Virus record (IMG/VR): IMGVR_UViG_3300030104_002752
Location: 1 to 41,601 of that record
Strand: one strand, 5' to 3'
DNA from: a virus
Length of the DNA: 41,601 bases
Shown here: piece by piece, positions 17,303 through 24,120 of the stretch
Position numbering within the stretch: position 1 is the stretch's first letter
Layout of the letters: every line of letters starts with the position of its first letter
Notes under the pieces: generated by a model
Told to the model about the DNA's origin: nothing
Seen by the model: the letters and a program-made list of their open reading frames with translations, nothing else
The model's database searches: none
Position numbers and translations under genes: made by a program

Positions 17303-17782
17303 TCAGTATGTCTCAAAGCCGAAGGTGAGTACAATCTCTCCTGCTGCTTTAGTTTGAGCATCCACGGCTCTAGCCGCAACAAAGATTGATGCAGATCCAG
17401 AACTAGCTTCTACCACAAGGCCGACATTGGTAATTGTGGTCAGGTATCCAGCCAAGTAATCACCGACGTCGCTTGCATCTTCAGCCTCAACCCTGACGTT
17501 ACCCAACGGTCGGTTCAAAGCTAGATTAGCATCGGTAATATCAACAGCAGCATTCAACGTCCCTAAGTCCCCTCCAGCATTCGATCCGAAAAAAAACAAG
17601 TCAAAATCTTTCTCGAGATCATCGCCTTTGTCTTGGACGACGATGGAAACCAGCTTGGCTCCACCCCCATGACTAGAAACGGCATGCGGGATTTCAGTCG
17701 GGTTAAACAGGACCTGATTTGCTCCAGCTTCTGCCGTCCCAACAGTAGGAGTAACGGTTACGGTGTGGAAATTCTTAGCCAT
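17303..17782 (-). CDS. Small structural protein, 159 aa
   Basis: A beta-rich protein with FHTVTVTPTVGTAEAGANQV, the pattern KLVSIVVQDKGDD...FDLFFFGSNAGGDLGTLNAAVDI and a Gly/Ala-rich C-terminus. The central pattern is, from memory, frequent in small proteins encoded next to the capsid genes of marine phages. No signal peptide or catalytic motif is visible. It lies between the two paralogous 133/135-aa proteins and the scaffold gene in the same transcription unit. A capsid or fibre-surface role is inferred. Confidence 0.55.
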   Translation of the reverse strand: MAKNFHTVTVTPTVGTAEAGANQVLFNPTEIPHAVSSHGGGAKLVSIVVQDKGDDLEKDFDLFFFGSNAGGDLGTLNAAVDITDANLALNRPLGNVRVEAEDASDVGDYLAGYLTTITNVGLVVEASSGSASIFVAARAVDAQTKAAGEIVLTFGFETY

Positions 17783-17792
17783 GTATTATGTA

Positions 17793-18200
17793 TTAGCTAC
17801 CTCCGTAAGGATTAGCAGAGTTGTCGTTACCGAACACACCGTACTCGACCATCTGGTCTACGCGAGTACCGTACACTTCGTACTTCTTGTCTGGTGAGAC
17901 AGGGATGAAAGCGAACTCCCCACCACCGATCTTGGCTACCAAACCCGTATCGGTATCGTTGTGGATGTAGATGTAGTTCTCTAGTTCTGTCTCGAGGTTC
18001 TTGATGTACACGTAAGCCCGCTCAGAACACTGATTGGCAATGTAGATGCACAAGTCATTAGTGTCTGCCGCGACCCCCTTCACCTTTTGGCGAATCAGGC
18101 TACCTGAGTCAACAAGCAAATCTGCATTGACGCTCAAAGACAGGGGCGATGTCAACACCGCCGCACTAGTCAAAGAAAGGTTAGCCTTAATCGTTGCCAT
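17793..18200 (-). CDS. Small structural protein, 135 aa, paralogue of the next gene upstream
   Basis: I chose the ATG at 18200, which overlaps the upstream stop as TGATG. A GTG one codon earlier would add a single residue. The protein (MATIKANLSLTSAAVL...) shares a layout with the 133-aa neighbour: repeated beta motif 'SxxxLxxxxLSLSxxAxLxxxGxL', then AYVYIKNLETELENYIYIH and GGEFAFIPVSPDKKYEVYG, matching KVYLKNTSTVATEFLTIEI and AGDWAFFPWEA in the neighbour. This looks like an old tandem duplication. A capsid-associated or decoration role is inferred from its place upstream of the scaffold and capsid genes. Confidence 0.6.
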   Translation of the reverse strand: MATIKANLSLTSAAVLTSPLSLSVNADLLVDSGSLIRQKVKGVAADTNDLCIYIANQCSERAYVYIKNLETELENYIYIHNDTDTGLVAKIGGGEFAFIPVSPDKKYEVYGTRVDQMVEYGVFGNDNSANPYGGS

Positions 18201-18601
18201 CACTCATCAATGAACAAAGCGTACTCTAGTGTCAAGCTAGTAGAAACACTTGGTGTAATCTTGATGTCGTTAGTGTCTGCGTTGGCCTCCCATGGGAAGA
18301 ACGCCCAATCTCCTGCGTACAACTTACCCATCTGCTCAGAGTTAATCTCAATGGTGAGGAACTCAGTAGCGACAGTGCTAGTATTCTTCAAGTAAACCTT
18401 GTGTGATCCGTTAGCGTAAGCATCTCCATCAAACAAAATGTATTGCGATGTAGCCGTGGTGGTCTTGCGTCCCACCCCCGTGGTCTGAGACAGACCCGTG
18501 AGGGTGCCCGCTTTAGTCAGCGTAGCAGTCGAGGACAGGGAGAGCGCGTCACCCGTCAGGTCCGCACTAGAAAGCGTGATTGTTGCAGTGGTGGTAGCCA
18601 T
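18200..18601 (-). CDS. Small structural protein, 133 aa, first gene of the capsid unit
   Basis: A beta-type Thr/Ser-rich protein (MATTTATITLSSADLTGDAL...) with KVYLKNTSTVATEFLTIEI and GDWAFFPWEANADTND, paralogous in outline to the 135-aa gene that follows. There is no signal peptide. Its promoter box (18619-18626) makes it the first gene of a unit that runs through scaffold and capsid to the UUCG terminator at 13.5 kb. It is probably a virion surface or decoration protein. I recognise no named family. Confidence 0.6.
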   Translation of the reverse strand: MATTTATITLSSADLTGDALSLSSTATLTKAGTLTGLSQTTGVGRKTTTATSQYILFDGDAYANGSHKVYLKNTSTVATEFLTIEINSEQMGKLYAGDWAFFPWEANADTNDIKITPSVSTSLTLEYALFIDE

Positions 18602-18618
18602 TACTATTTATTTGTATA

Positions 18619-18626
18619 CAAATATA
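18619..18626 (-). promoter_or_regulatory. Bacteroidetes-type -7 box TATATTTG of the capsid unit
   Basis: TATATTTG on the minus strand, 17 bases upstream of the 133-aa gene's ATG, after the stop of the envelope cassette. It overlaps the 12-base palindrome TTTGTATACAAA, which could be an operator or coincidence. Confidence 0.65.
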
Positions 18627-18629
18627 ATA

Positions 18630-18830
18630 CTATTTCTTCTTACCCTTCCCAGCTCGAATCTTCGCCGCCTCTTTCTTTCCGAAGGCAGACTTTACTCGAG
18701 CCATAGCCCAGGCGTGCTGAGAAACTTTAGGGCGATTTCCCGAAGACATGTAGGCAGCCAACCCTCGCTTGTACACTTGCTTTTGTGCAGCGTCCAAGCC
18801 AGCCATCCCCCCTTTCTTCAAGACCTTCAT
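18630..18830 (-). CDS. Small basic phage protein, 66 aa
   Basis: The sequence opens MKVLKKGGMAGLDAAQKQVY and continues RGLAAYMSSGNRPKVSQHAWAMARVKSAF with a Lys/Arg tail. The 'GLAAYxxSGxRPxxSxHAWAxARV' pattern is, from memory, a frequent small protein of marine phages, with no assigned function. It is highly basic, so DNA or virion binding is possible. Its start overlaps the end of the preceding gene's last codon region by one base. It shares the VLKKGG string with the 82-aa gene nearby. Confidence 0.6.
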   Translation of the reverse strand: MKVLKKGGMAGLDAAQKQVYKRGLAAYMSSGNRPKVSQHAWAMARVKSAFGKKEAAKIRAGKGKKK

Positions 18831-19036
18831 TACCCTTTCCCTACGATAGCTTTCATCTGTGCCATCATCTTCGGGTTTTTAGCCATCTGCTGAAGCATCT
18901 TACCGCCTTCTGCATAGACCTTACCCCCGTACATGTACATAGGCATTTTGTCTTTCTTCATCATGCCACCACCTGGCATCTTTTGCATCATACCCCCTTT
19001 CATATACATAGAGGTGTCTTTCTTTTTCGTCTTCAT
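18830..19036 (-). CDS. Met/Gly/Lys-rich small protein, 68 aa
   Basis: A low-complexity protein rich in Met, Gly and Lys (KGGMMQKMPGGGMMKKDK, MYMYGGKVYAEGGKMLQQ). Several GG(K/M) steps recur, like the GG motifs in neighbouring small basic proteins. It has no signal peptide and no recognisable fold. Overlaps with both neighbours show it is part of the same message. Similar Met/Gly/Lys-rich peptides occur in marine phage genomes, but I know no function. Confidence 0.5.
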   Translation of the reverse strand: MKTKKKDTSMYMKGGMMQKMPGGGMMKKDKMPMYMYGGKVYAEGGKMLQQMAKNPKMMAQMKAIVGKG

Positions 19037-19224
19037 ATCTTATCTCTTTTTTTCATGAGTTGTTTTAGTCTCGCCTCTACTGCGGGCGGAAACCCTTTCT
19101 TTTTTCTTTTGCCTTTCGTGCCGCGATACTTATCGTAGATAGCAGAAATCTGAGCCATCAGTTTCTTGCGCTCCGCTACATTCGAGCTACCCCTTGTGTA
19201 CTTCGGGTTGAACTTCTGAGCCAT
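19033..19224 (-). CDS. Small basic phage protein, 63 aa
   Basis: A 63-residue basic protein (pattern PKYTRGSSNVAERKKLMAQI near the N-terminus, ending in Lys-rich helical sequence LKQLMKKRDKI). The 'KYxxGSSNxxER' opening is conserved in marine phages as I recall. No catalytic motif is present. Start and stop overlap its neighbours by a few bases, so it is translationally coupled within the envelope cassette. Function is unknown. Confidence 0.5.
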   Translation of the reverse strand: MAQKFNPKYTRGSSNVAERKKLMAQISAIYDKYRGTKGKRKKKGFPPAVEARLKQLMKKRDKI

Positions 19225-19472
19225 TATCCCTTCGGGTGGTTCGCCTGCTTAAACTTGGCTTGCTTGACAGCTCCTGGGTGTGGCTTGTAATCCCCCTTCA
19301 TCAAGTAGTAACGGCCCTGCTCCTCCATCCAATGAAAACCTTTTGGGGGATCGACCATAACTGTCTTGTTTGAGATAGTAAGCTTTGGAATCTTTCCGCC
19401 TTTCTTCAAGACCTTCATCTTCTTAGGTGGACGACCCACTTGATTTCCGTATGTTCCTTTTCCTTGTGGCAT
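19224..19472 (-). CDS. Small basic phage protein (MPQGKGTYG type), 82 aa
   Basis: I chose the ATG at 19472. A TTG two codons earlier would only add MI. The protein starts MPQGKGTYGNQVGRPPKK, where the GRPPKK part resembles an AT-hook core, continues KMKVLKKGGKIPK, and has KGFHWMEEQGRYYLMKGDY. Both the GKGTYGxxVGRPPKK start and the 'G(F/Y)HWMxxxGxYYLM' motif are, from memory, typical of small marine-phage proteins. DNA or virion binding is possible given the charge. It lies two bases after the exported thioredoxin-like gene. Confidence 0.6.
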   Translation of the reverse strand: MPQGKGTYGNQVGRPPKKMKVLKKGGKIPKLTISNKTVMVDPPKGFHWMEEQGRYYLMKGDYKPHPGAVKQAKFKQANHPKG

Positions 19473-19474
19473 TA

Positions 19475-19840
19475 TCAAAAAGAGCTCATTAGTATTTCAT
19501 CTACACTTTCTTGGACATCAGACTTTGAGGCTTCTATAGCCATCATAATGTTTGCCTGAAATCTTTCTACTTCCTCCCCGTCGTTAAAGATAATAATAGT
19601 AGGGACTACTACGATTTTGTGTTGCTGCTGTAGTTCTGGGCTCTGTACGATATCTATGCGAGATGTCGTGCAGTCGTTGAGCTTCTCTATCCACTCCACC
19701 CCGTTGCTTTTATTGAACGAGGCGTTGAACTCCACAACGCAAACACCAGTGTTGCAGACCTCAGCCTCCGCAGCCTCGGCTACATAGGCCGCCGCCGAGA
19801 ACAACGCAAATGCTGTAAAGAGGGCAAGTATTGCTTTCAT
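19475..19840 (-). CDS. Exported thioredoxin-fold protein lacking the CxxC active site, 121 aa
   Basis: Residues 1-23 form a Sec signal peptide (KAILALFTAFALFSAAAYVAEA). The mature part has a thioredoxin-like order: strand VCVVEFNASFN, a helix, strand RIDIV, then IVVVPTIIIFNDGEEVERF with the conserved cis-proline at P80. Where thioredoxins carry WCxxC after the first strand, this protein has FNKSNG, so redox catalysis of the normal kind is not expected. Cysteines are at 29, 34 and 57, and C29/C34 could form a disulfide. It probably acts in the periplasm or on the cell surface, next to an outer-membrane protein gene, perhaps as a binding or chaperone module. Confidence 0.65.
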   Translation of the reverse strand: MKAILALFTAFALFSAAAYVAEAAEAEVCNTGVCVVEFNASFNKSNGVEWIEKLNDCTTSRIDIVQSPELQQQHKIVVVPTIIIFNDGEEVERFQANIMMAIEASKSDVQESVDEILMSSF

Positions 19841-19848
19841 AATTCATA

Positions 19849-20133
19849 TTACTTGAGTTGATCGATTTTCTCTTCTATCCGCTTGATGTCTTCTTTAATC
19901 TCACCGACATCCTCTTGGGTGGACATAATGGTCTGACGAATCAGTTGGTCTTTCATGTCGAACTCCATGCGCGAAACCTCTGACGGGAGCGGAGCGGGCA
20001 GTTCCTTCGCCTCTGCGATATCGGCCTGAAGGGTAAACCACATACCGATTAGAGAAGCCATCCCCACTCCAATTCCTGCCAGCGACTTAATGCTGACGTT
20101 GAACCCCATATCCTCGTTAATCTCCTTTGCCAT
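19849..20133 (-). CDS. Membrane-anchored coiled-coil protein (holin- or spanin-like in form), 94 aa
   Basis: The N-terminus MAKEINEDMGFNVSIKSL precedes one transmembrane helix (about residues 19-41, AGIGVGMASLIGMWFTLQAD). The rest is a charged coiled coil (about 55-94, ending KEDIKRIEEKIDQLK). The 'MAKEINEDxGFxxSIK' opening is familiar to me from marine phages and usually unassigned. Size and topology fit a holin partner or inner-membrane spanin, but there is no lipoprotein partner in the window. It starts one base after the outer-membrane beta-barrel gene, so it belongs to the envelope cassette. Confidence 0.6.
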   Translation of the reverse strand: MAKEINEDMGFNVSIKSLAGIGVGMASLIGMWFTLQADIAEAKELPAPLPSEVSRMEFDMKDQLIRQTIMSTQEDVGEIKEDIKRIEEKIDQLK

Positions 20134-20134
20134 A

Positions 20135-21169
20135 TCAGAATATTACGTAGTTGACCCCGACCGAGAAGTCGTGCCATTCCCTGTTCCAGTACTTGTTGTA
20201 TCGTCCTTCTAAGAACCAACCGAAGGATCTATTCAGCTTCCACCCAAAGACTAGCCCTCCGCTGTAGTCCACCCACTGCCCCTCGTTGAGTTGGAAATAA
20301 GAGAACTCTGACCCCGTGTCTAAGTGACGAGGCAAGACATTCCCCCAAGAGTGCAACCAGAAATCTTTGGTGTAGTGATAGTAGTCGAACCCCACCACTA
20401 GAGAGTAGTTCCACTCTGTGTTCAGCTCCCCCCGCTTCCGCTGGACATAGTCCTTCAGCACTTCAGGGATGACAACCTCCCGCCATACATCGAAGCTGCT
20501 AGCTACTACATCCCCGTCGGGGTTCATGTACTCACCCGTAACGAAGTCGTAGCTGTAACCTTCGCTCAAGGCTAGCTGAGTGTAGTGCAAGCTTCCGTTG
20601 GGGAGCTGCCACTGCTTTAGCGGATCATAACCATATGGCTCGGAGATGCGTTGTGCCGCCCCGATATTGAAAGACAGCTTTCCCTTGGAGTTGATGCGCA
20701 GCCTCTGCGAAGCCTCGAGGTAGCTCACGTCGGCAAAGCCATCCTGGACGTACTCTACTTTCCCTACAAACCTCCCCCCGACGTATCTAAGGAAATGGTT
20801 CTGGTCTAGGTACAGCACCCCTTGCTGCCTGCGGTAGTCGCTCTCGAAAAGGAACTCGAAACCTTTGACCGTACCGATCGTAGCAGCGTCAGAGTACGAG
20901 TGCTCCTCACCGTTGTAGAATACGTTGGCTCGGTTCTCATACTTGAACCTAGCAATCTTTCGTATCCCGAGGGTAAGGGAGTAATCGAATGGGGTCTCTA
21001 TAATATCCGTAGACAGCGGTCCATTGAATACAGAGTACGTGTTGTAGTCAGACAGGGAGTTGTTCCCGTTGACAGCAGCGTAGAAAGTAGAAAAGCGAAA
21101 CGCCTTCTTTAGTGTCTGAGCCCCACTCGCTAGTGGGATGCACAGGAGTAGAGCCAGTAGGAGTCTCAT
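20135..21169 (-). CDS. Phage-encoded outer-membrane beta-barrel protein, 344 aa
   Basis: Residues 1-17 are a Sec signal peptide (MRLLLALLLCIPLASGA). The mature chain alternates aromatic and polar residues in many short strands (LRYVGGRFVGKVEYVQ, WNYSLVVGFDYYHYTKDF, YSGGLVFGWKLNRSFGWFLE). It ends DFSVGVNYVIF, the terminal-Phe beta signal recognised by the BAM machinery. No PorP/SprF hallmark (NPAYAG) is seen, so I do not assign it there. Its ATG overlaps the stop of the T9SS protein gene as ATGA, so the two are translationally coupled. It probably sits in the host outer membrane late in infection. Phage-receptor masking is one possible role. Confidence 0.7.
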   Translation of the reverse strand: MRLLLALLLCIPLASGAQTLKKAFRFSTFYAAVNGNNSLSDYNTYSVFNGPLSTDIIETPFDYSLTLGIRKIARFKYENRANVFYNGEEHSYSDAATIGTVKGFEFLFESDYRRQQGVLYLDQNHFLRYVGGRFVGKVEYVQDGFADVSYLEASQRLRINSKGKLSFNIGAAQRISEPYGYDPLKQWQLPNGSLHYTQLALSEGYSYDFVTGEYMNPDGDVVASSFDVWREVVIPEVLKDYVQRKRGELNTEWNYSLVVGFDYYHYTKDFWLHSWGNVLPRHLDTGSEFSYFQLNEGQWVDYSGGLVFGWKLNRSFGWFLEGRYNKYWNREWHDFSVGVNYVIF

Positions 21170-23847
21170 AGCTTAACGATGGTTTGCTTAAACATGCGAT
21201 TGTCAGACACCACAATCAAGTGATACGTACCCACAGGCCACTGCGATGCATCTTGCGTAGCGCTTGAGGATTCTAGCACCAACCGTCCTGTAGCGTCGAA
21301 GACAGTCAACACAAAAGGGTATGGGGAGTCCACATAGAAGTGACGCTCTACAATCGTCGGGCGGATCGTAACCTCCTCTGCTAATTCAGTGACACCCGTA
21401 GGCCAGCCTTGCTGACAGTAATCGTACAGCCCGATACACCCTCCATCCCACTCCGCTTCACAACAGTAGGGGTCTACCTCGATCACCCACCCGTAGCAAG
21501 AGTCGTTCAACCAGTACGGGACACCTGCACCTGTAGCGCAGCCTGCGTCATACAGGCACTCCCCTTCGGTATTAGCCTCGACGCTATAGTTGTACGCTGA
21601 TACATCCATACACCCCACCACCACGGGAATGCAGCTGCCGTTGTCTACGTTAGCCTCCTCATCAAAGTTGAGCGCAGTCGGTTCTGTGCACCCAAACACG
21701 GCAAACGTTAAACAAGAACCATCGTCATAGTCGGCTTGATACCCTTGAGTGTAATACTCGAGATAGCCAGCCTGCATACATCCTGCGGCGTAGTAGCAAC
21801 TGCTATCAGGACTGTTTGCTACTTGGTCGTAGTTCTGCGCCAAAGTATCTAAGCATCCATAGGCAAACTCTTCACAAAGGTTGCCGCAGTATGTCGTCGC
21901 TGTGTATGTATATGGGAATGGGATGATGTTCCACTGAGGTACGTCGATGAGTGTATCTCCCGTTGGCCCCTCAAGCATAAAGCCGCACTGAGCTACAGTA
22001 AACAAAGACTGTGGCGTGGAGAAGAAGAACAGCTCTACCTCTTCGTTAGCAGGGAGGTACAGATCAAAGCTTTCTTCCACTCCGTCTGCTGGCCCCATTT
22101 GATACTGTGGGGAAATCCAATCCCCTTGCTTTACTCCAATCCAACTACCAAACCATCCGTCACCAACGCCGTCAGTAAGAGTCAAGGTGTAAAAACAAGA
22201 GTCGGGTTGCTCCTCTACGTTAGCCTCGGGGTTGTAGTTGTAGTACGCCGTATCTATACAGCCGTATACTACTGGGGTTTCGCAAAGCAAATCGAGAAAC
22301 ACCGTAGCGTCGGGGTTGTACTCTAAATACTCTGGGTCCCCACACCCAACCAAGTCCTCTATGGTTTGGCATACAGGGGAGGAGAACGTCGTGTCTACGT
22401 TGTAACCAAAGTTGACGTTATTTGACGGGAGCGACCATACCTCTTCCCCACAAGCCTCCACTATCACCGTCCCGTCTTCGCCACCCCACTGAGACCCACT
22501 CATCCCGTCACCATACGAGTCCATGACAATGATTTGGATTTGACTCCCTATAGCCACGCAAGTGTTTGTTACGATAGGTATCCCTACGGGGGCACCAGAT
22601 AGATCTCCTGTATTGATTGAGGCTACAATCCCCCCTACGGTCATGTCTATCAACCCCCACGCAGTTTCATCGGGGTAGTTGTCTGGGATTACAGTTACAG
22701 AAAGTTCTGTCTCCGTGATGTCACAGTTGGCGGACTCCACCACGTTACACCCCTGGTTGAAGTTGGCCCAAGGGTTGTAGTTTGTGGCGGTAGAGTCCGT
22801 GCACCCTACTATGGACCCACACGGGAAGCAGCTCTCCCAACAGAAAGCAGGGAGGGTCATTGCCCCCTCTACGTTTAAGGTTCTGTTCACGAACCCCCAG
22901 TCGTCGACCAAGAAGCATGGGGAGTTCAACACCCCCACAGGAGTTTCTTGATACCCCCAGTCGTCTGCCGAAAATTTCCAGAGGTGATTGCCTAGCGGTA
23001 AGTCAATGGTAACCTCCCATATCCCGTCCCCGTCGAGGTCCTGCATTTGATTACAGTCACCACACCATCCGTTCCAACTTGTGTTTAGTTCTGGCGTGAC
23101 GATGCCCTCTGGGTGTGGCCCGTTTAAATCTAGTCTAAACCTTACGCTGTATAGGCAGAAGTCATCAATGACGGCCAAAGGGTCGTAGTTGCTAGCCTCT
23201 TCGTCCATGCACCCAACAACTGGTGGGGGGCAAGGGAGTAGGTTGAACGGGATTTCCATTTGAGCAGAATCGAAATCATACACCCCGATGTCTAGCCCAC
23301 ATCCGTTGGTTAGGGTAAAGAACCCCTCCCCGTATTGGCAGCATATCCCGTCACCAAACTCATCGTATGCTGCGAACGTATACTGTCCAGGGGGCAAGTT
23401 TATCAGAACCTCTTCTGCCACACCTGAGGCGACAACGTTAGTATCAGACAGTATCTCCCATGAGCTTTCGTCAGGGTACTGATCGGAAACGAAGTTTACG
23501 TTTACCCAGCTCTGAGCCTGCAGAGACAAGATAGGGAGGAGCATGCACCACTTGACCTTATTGGCCCAGTACGCGGCACTCATCTTACCCTTGGCGATAT
23601 TGCGGCGGTGGCGGGCCTTGAAGCTTTTGCGCTTGGCTTTCATCCGTGCGCTCTCTCCTGCCTTGGGCTTCCCTGCTGTACTAGCCCCTTTCTCTCCAAA
23701 GCGAATCAACTTCACCTTGTTCCCTTCTTTCGCCAATACAATGTGTGATTTCTTAGGGTGGCTAGGTGTGCCTTTAGCTTTGTTGACCCCCTTTAAACCG
23801 TGCTTTTTTAGCAGGTTTTTTACTCTATTTGAAGTGGAGCTTGCCAT
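21166..23847 (-). CDS. Fusion of a phage RFG/ARH-type domain with a T9SS type-A secreted surface protein, 893 aa
   Basis: Residues 1-100 are a basic phage module with KVKLIRFGEKG, RKSFKARH and AYWANKVKW, a pattern I know from small free-standing marine-phage proteins. From residue 89 (MSAAYWANKVKW) the chain continues into a signal-peptide core CMLLPILSLQAQ (101-112). Beyond it are GDG-type modules (164-168, 444-448, 562-564), at least seven Cys-rich repeats of the GCxDxxAxNYxPxA type (about 212, 348, 501, 529, 664, 719, 745), a starch-binding-like region (NTSWNGWCGDC... DLDGDGIWEV, 255-280) and IEVDPYCCEAEWDGGC. Residues 825-893 match a T9SS type-A sorting domain (VFDATGRLVLES, WPVGTYHLIV, FKQTIVKL). 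Alternative starts at 23583 or 23544 would give a free T9SS protein. Confidence 0.75.
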   Translation of the reverse strand: MASSTSNRVKNLLKKHGLKGVNKAKGTPSHPKKSHIVLAKEGNKVKLIRFGEKGASTAGKPKAGESARMKAKRKSFKARHRRNIAKGKMSAAYWANKVKWCMLLPILSLQAQSWVNVNFVSDQYPDESSWEILSDTNVVASGVAEEVLINLPPGQYTFAAYDEFGDGICCQYGEGFFTLTNGCGLDIGVYDFDSAQMEIPFNLLPCPPPVVGCMDEEASNYDPLAVIDDFCLYSVRFRLDLNGPHPEGIVTPELNTSWNGWCGDCNQMQDLDGDGIWEVTIDLPLGNHLWKFSADDWGYQETPVGVLNSPCFLVDDWGFVNRTLNVEGAMTLPAFCWESCFPCGSIVGCTDSTATNYNPWANFNQGCNVVESANCDITETELSVTVIPDNYPDETAWGLIDMTVGGIVASINTGDLSGAPVGIPIVTNTCVAIGSQIQIIVMDSYGDGMSGSQWGGEDGTVIVEACGEEVWSLPSNNVNFGYNVDTTFSSPVCQTIEDLVGCGDPEYLEYNPDATVFLDLLCETPVVYGCIDTAYYNYNPEANVEEQPDSCFYTLTLTDGVGDGWFGSWIGVKQGDWISPQYQMGPADGVEESFDLYLPANEEVELFFFSTPQSLFTVAQCGFMLEGPTGDTLIDVPQWNIIPFPYTYTATTYCGNLCEEFAYGCLDTLAQNYDQVANSPDSSCYYAAGCMQAGYLEYYTQGYQADYDDGSCLTFAVFGCTEPTALNFDEEANVDNGSCIPVVVGCMDVSAYNYSVEANTEGECLYDAGCATGAGVPYWLNDSCYGWVIEVDPYCCEAEWDGGCIGLYDYCQQGWPTGVTELAEEVTIRPTIVERHFYVDSPYPFVLTVFDATGRLVLESSSATQDASQWPVGTYHLIVVSDNRMFKQTIVKL

Positions 23848-23851
23848 CGCA

Positions 23852-23859
23852 CAAATATA
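23852..23859 (-). promoter_or_regulatory. Bacteroidetes-type -7 box TATATTTG of the envelope cassette
   Basis: TATATTTG, four bases, then the ATG of the 893-aa gene on the minus strand. This is the promoter expected to drive the T9SS protein, beta-barrel, membrane coiled coil and thioredoxin-like genes. No -33 TTTG is seen. Confidence 0.65.
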
Positions 23860-23863
23860 AATA

Positions 23864-24118
23864 CTATGGCTTCACGCCATATTCCCCTGCTGATACCGTA
23901 TAAGTTGTTTCACCATTAACTGGGTGGATGTATGTGTAGGTCCTGTCTGAAGGCAACACCATGCTTTCGTATGTAGCAGTGTATGTCCCATCACCATTGT
24001 CTACGCATTCTTGGAGCTCAATCTCGTTGTATCCAAAACTTATATGCGGGACGTTAGAGTCTAGCCACTGCTCTGCGAGGTCTTCTTCAGACGTAATTGT
24101 AATTGAATATGTTGCCAT
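23864..24118 (-). CDS. Small protein, 84 aa, after the RCC1-like gene
   Basis: This 84-residue protein (pattern MATYSITITSEEDLAEQWL, YNEIELQECVDNGDGTYTAT, a beta-rich C-terminus with GETTYTVSAGEYGVKP) has no signal peptide or catalytic motif. I recognise no family. It starts two bases after the RCC1-like gene and ends five bases before the promoter of the envelope cassette, so it closes the fibre unit. It may be a small fibre partner, which is only inferred from position. Confidence 0.5.
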   Translation of the reverse strand: MATYSITITSEEDLAEQWLDSNVPHISFGYNEIELQECVDNGDGTYTATYESMVLPSDRTYTYIHPVNGETTYTVSAGEYGVKP

Positions 24119-24120
24119 AA

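Noticed and set aside
20135-21169. Assignment of the beta-barrel as a PorP/SprF partner of T9SS proteins
   Set aside because: The NPAYAG-type N-terminal signature and expected length pattern are absent; only a general outer-membrane barrel can be supported.
23866-23880. Small inverted repeat (ATGGC/GCCAT) as a terminator before the envelope cassette promoter
   Set aside because: Only five paired bases and no T-run; too weak to call.
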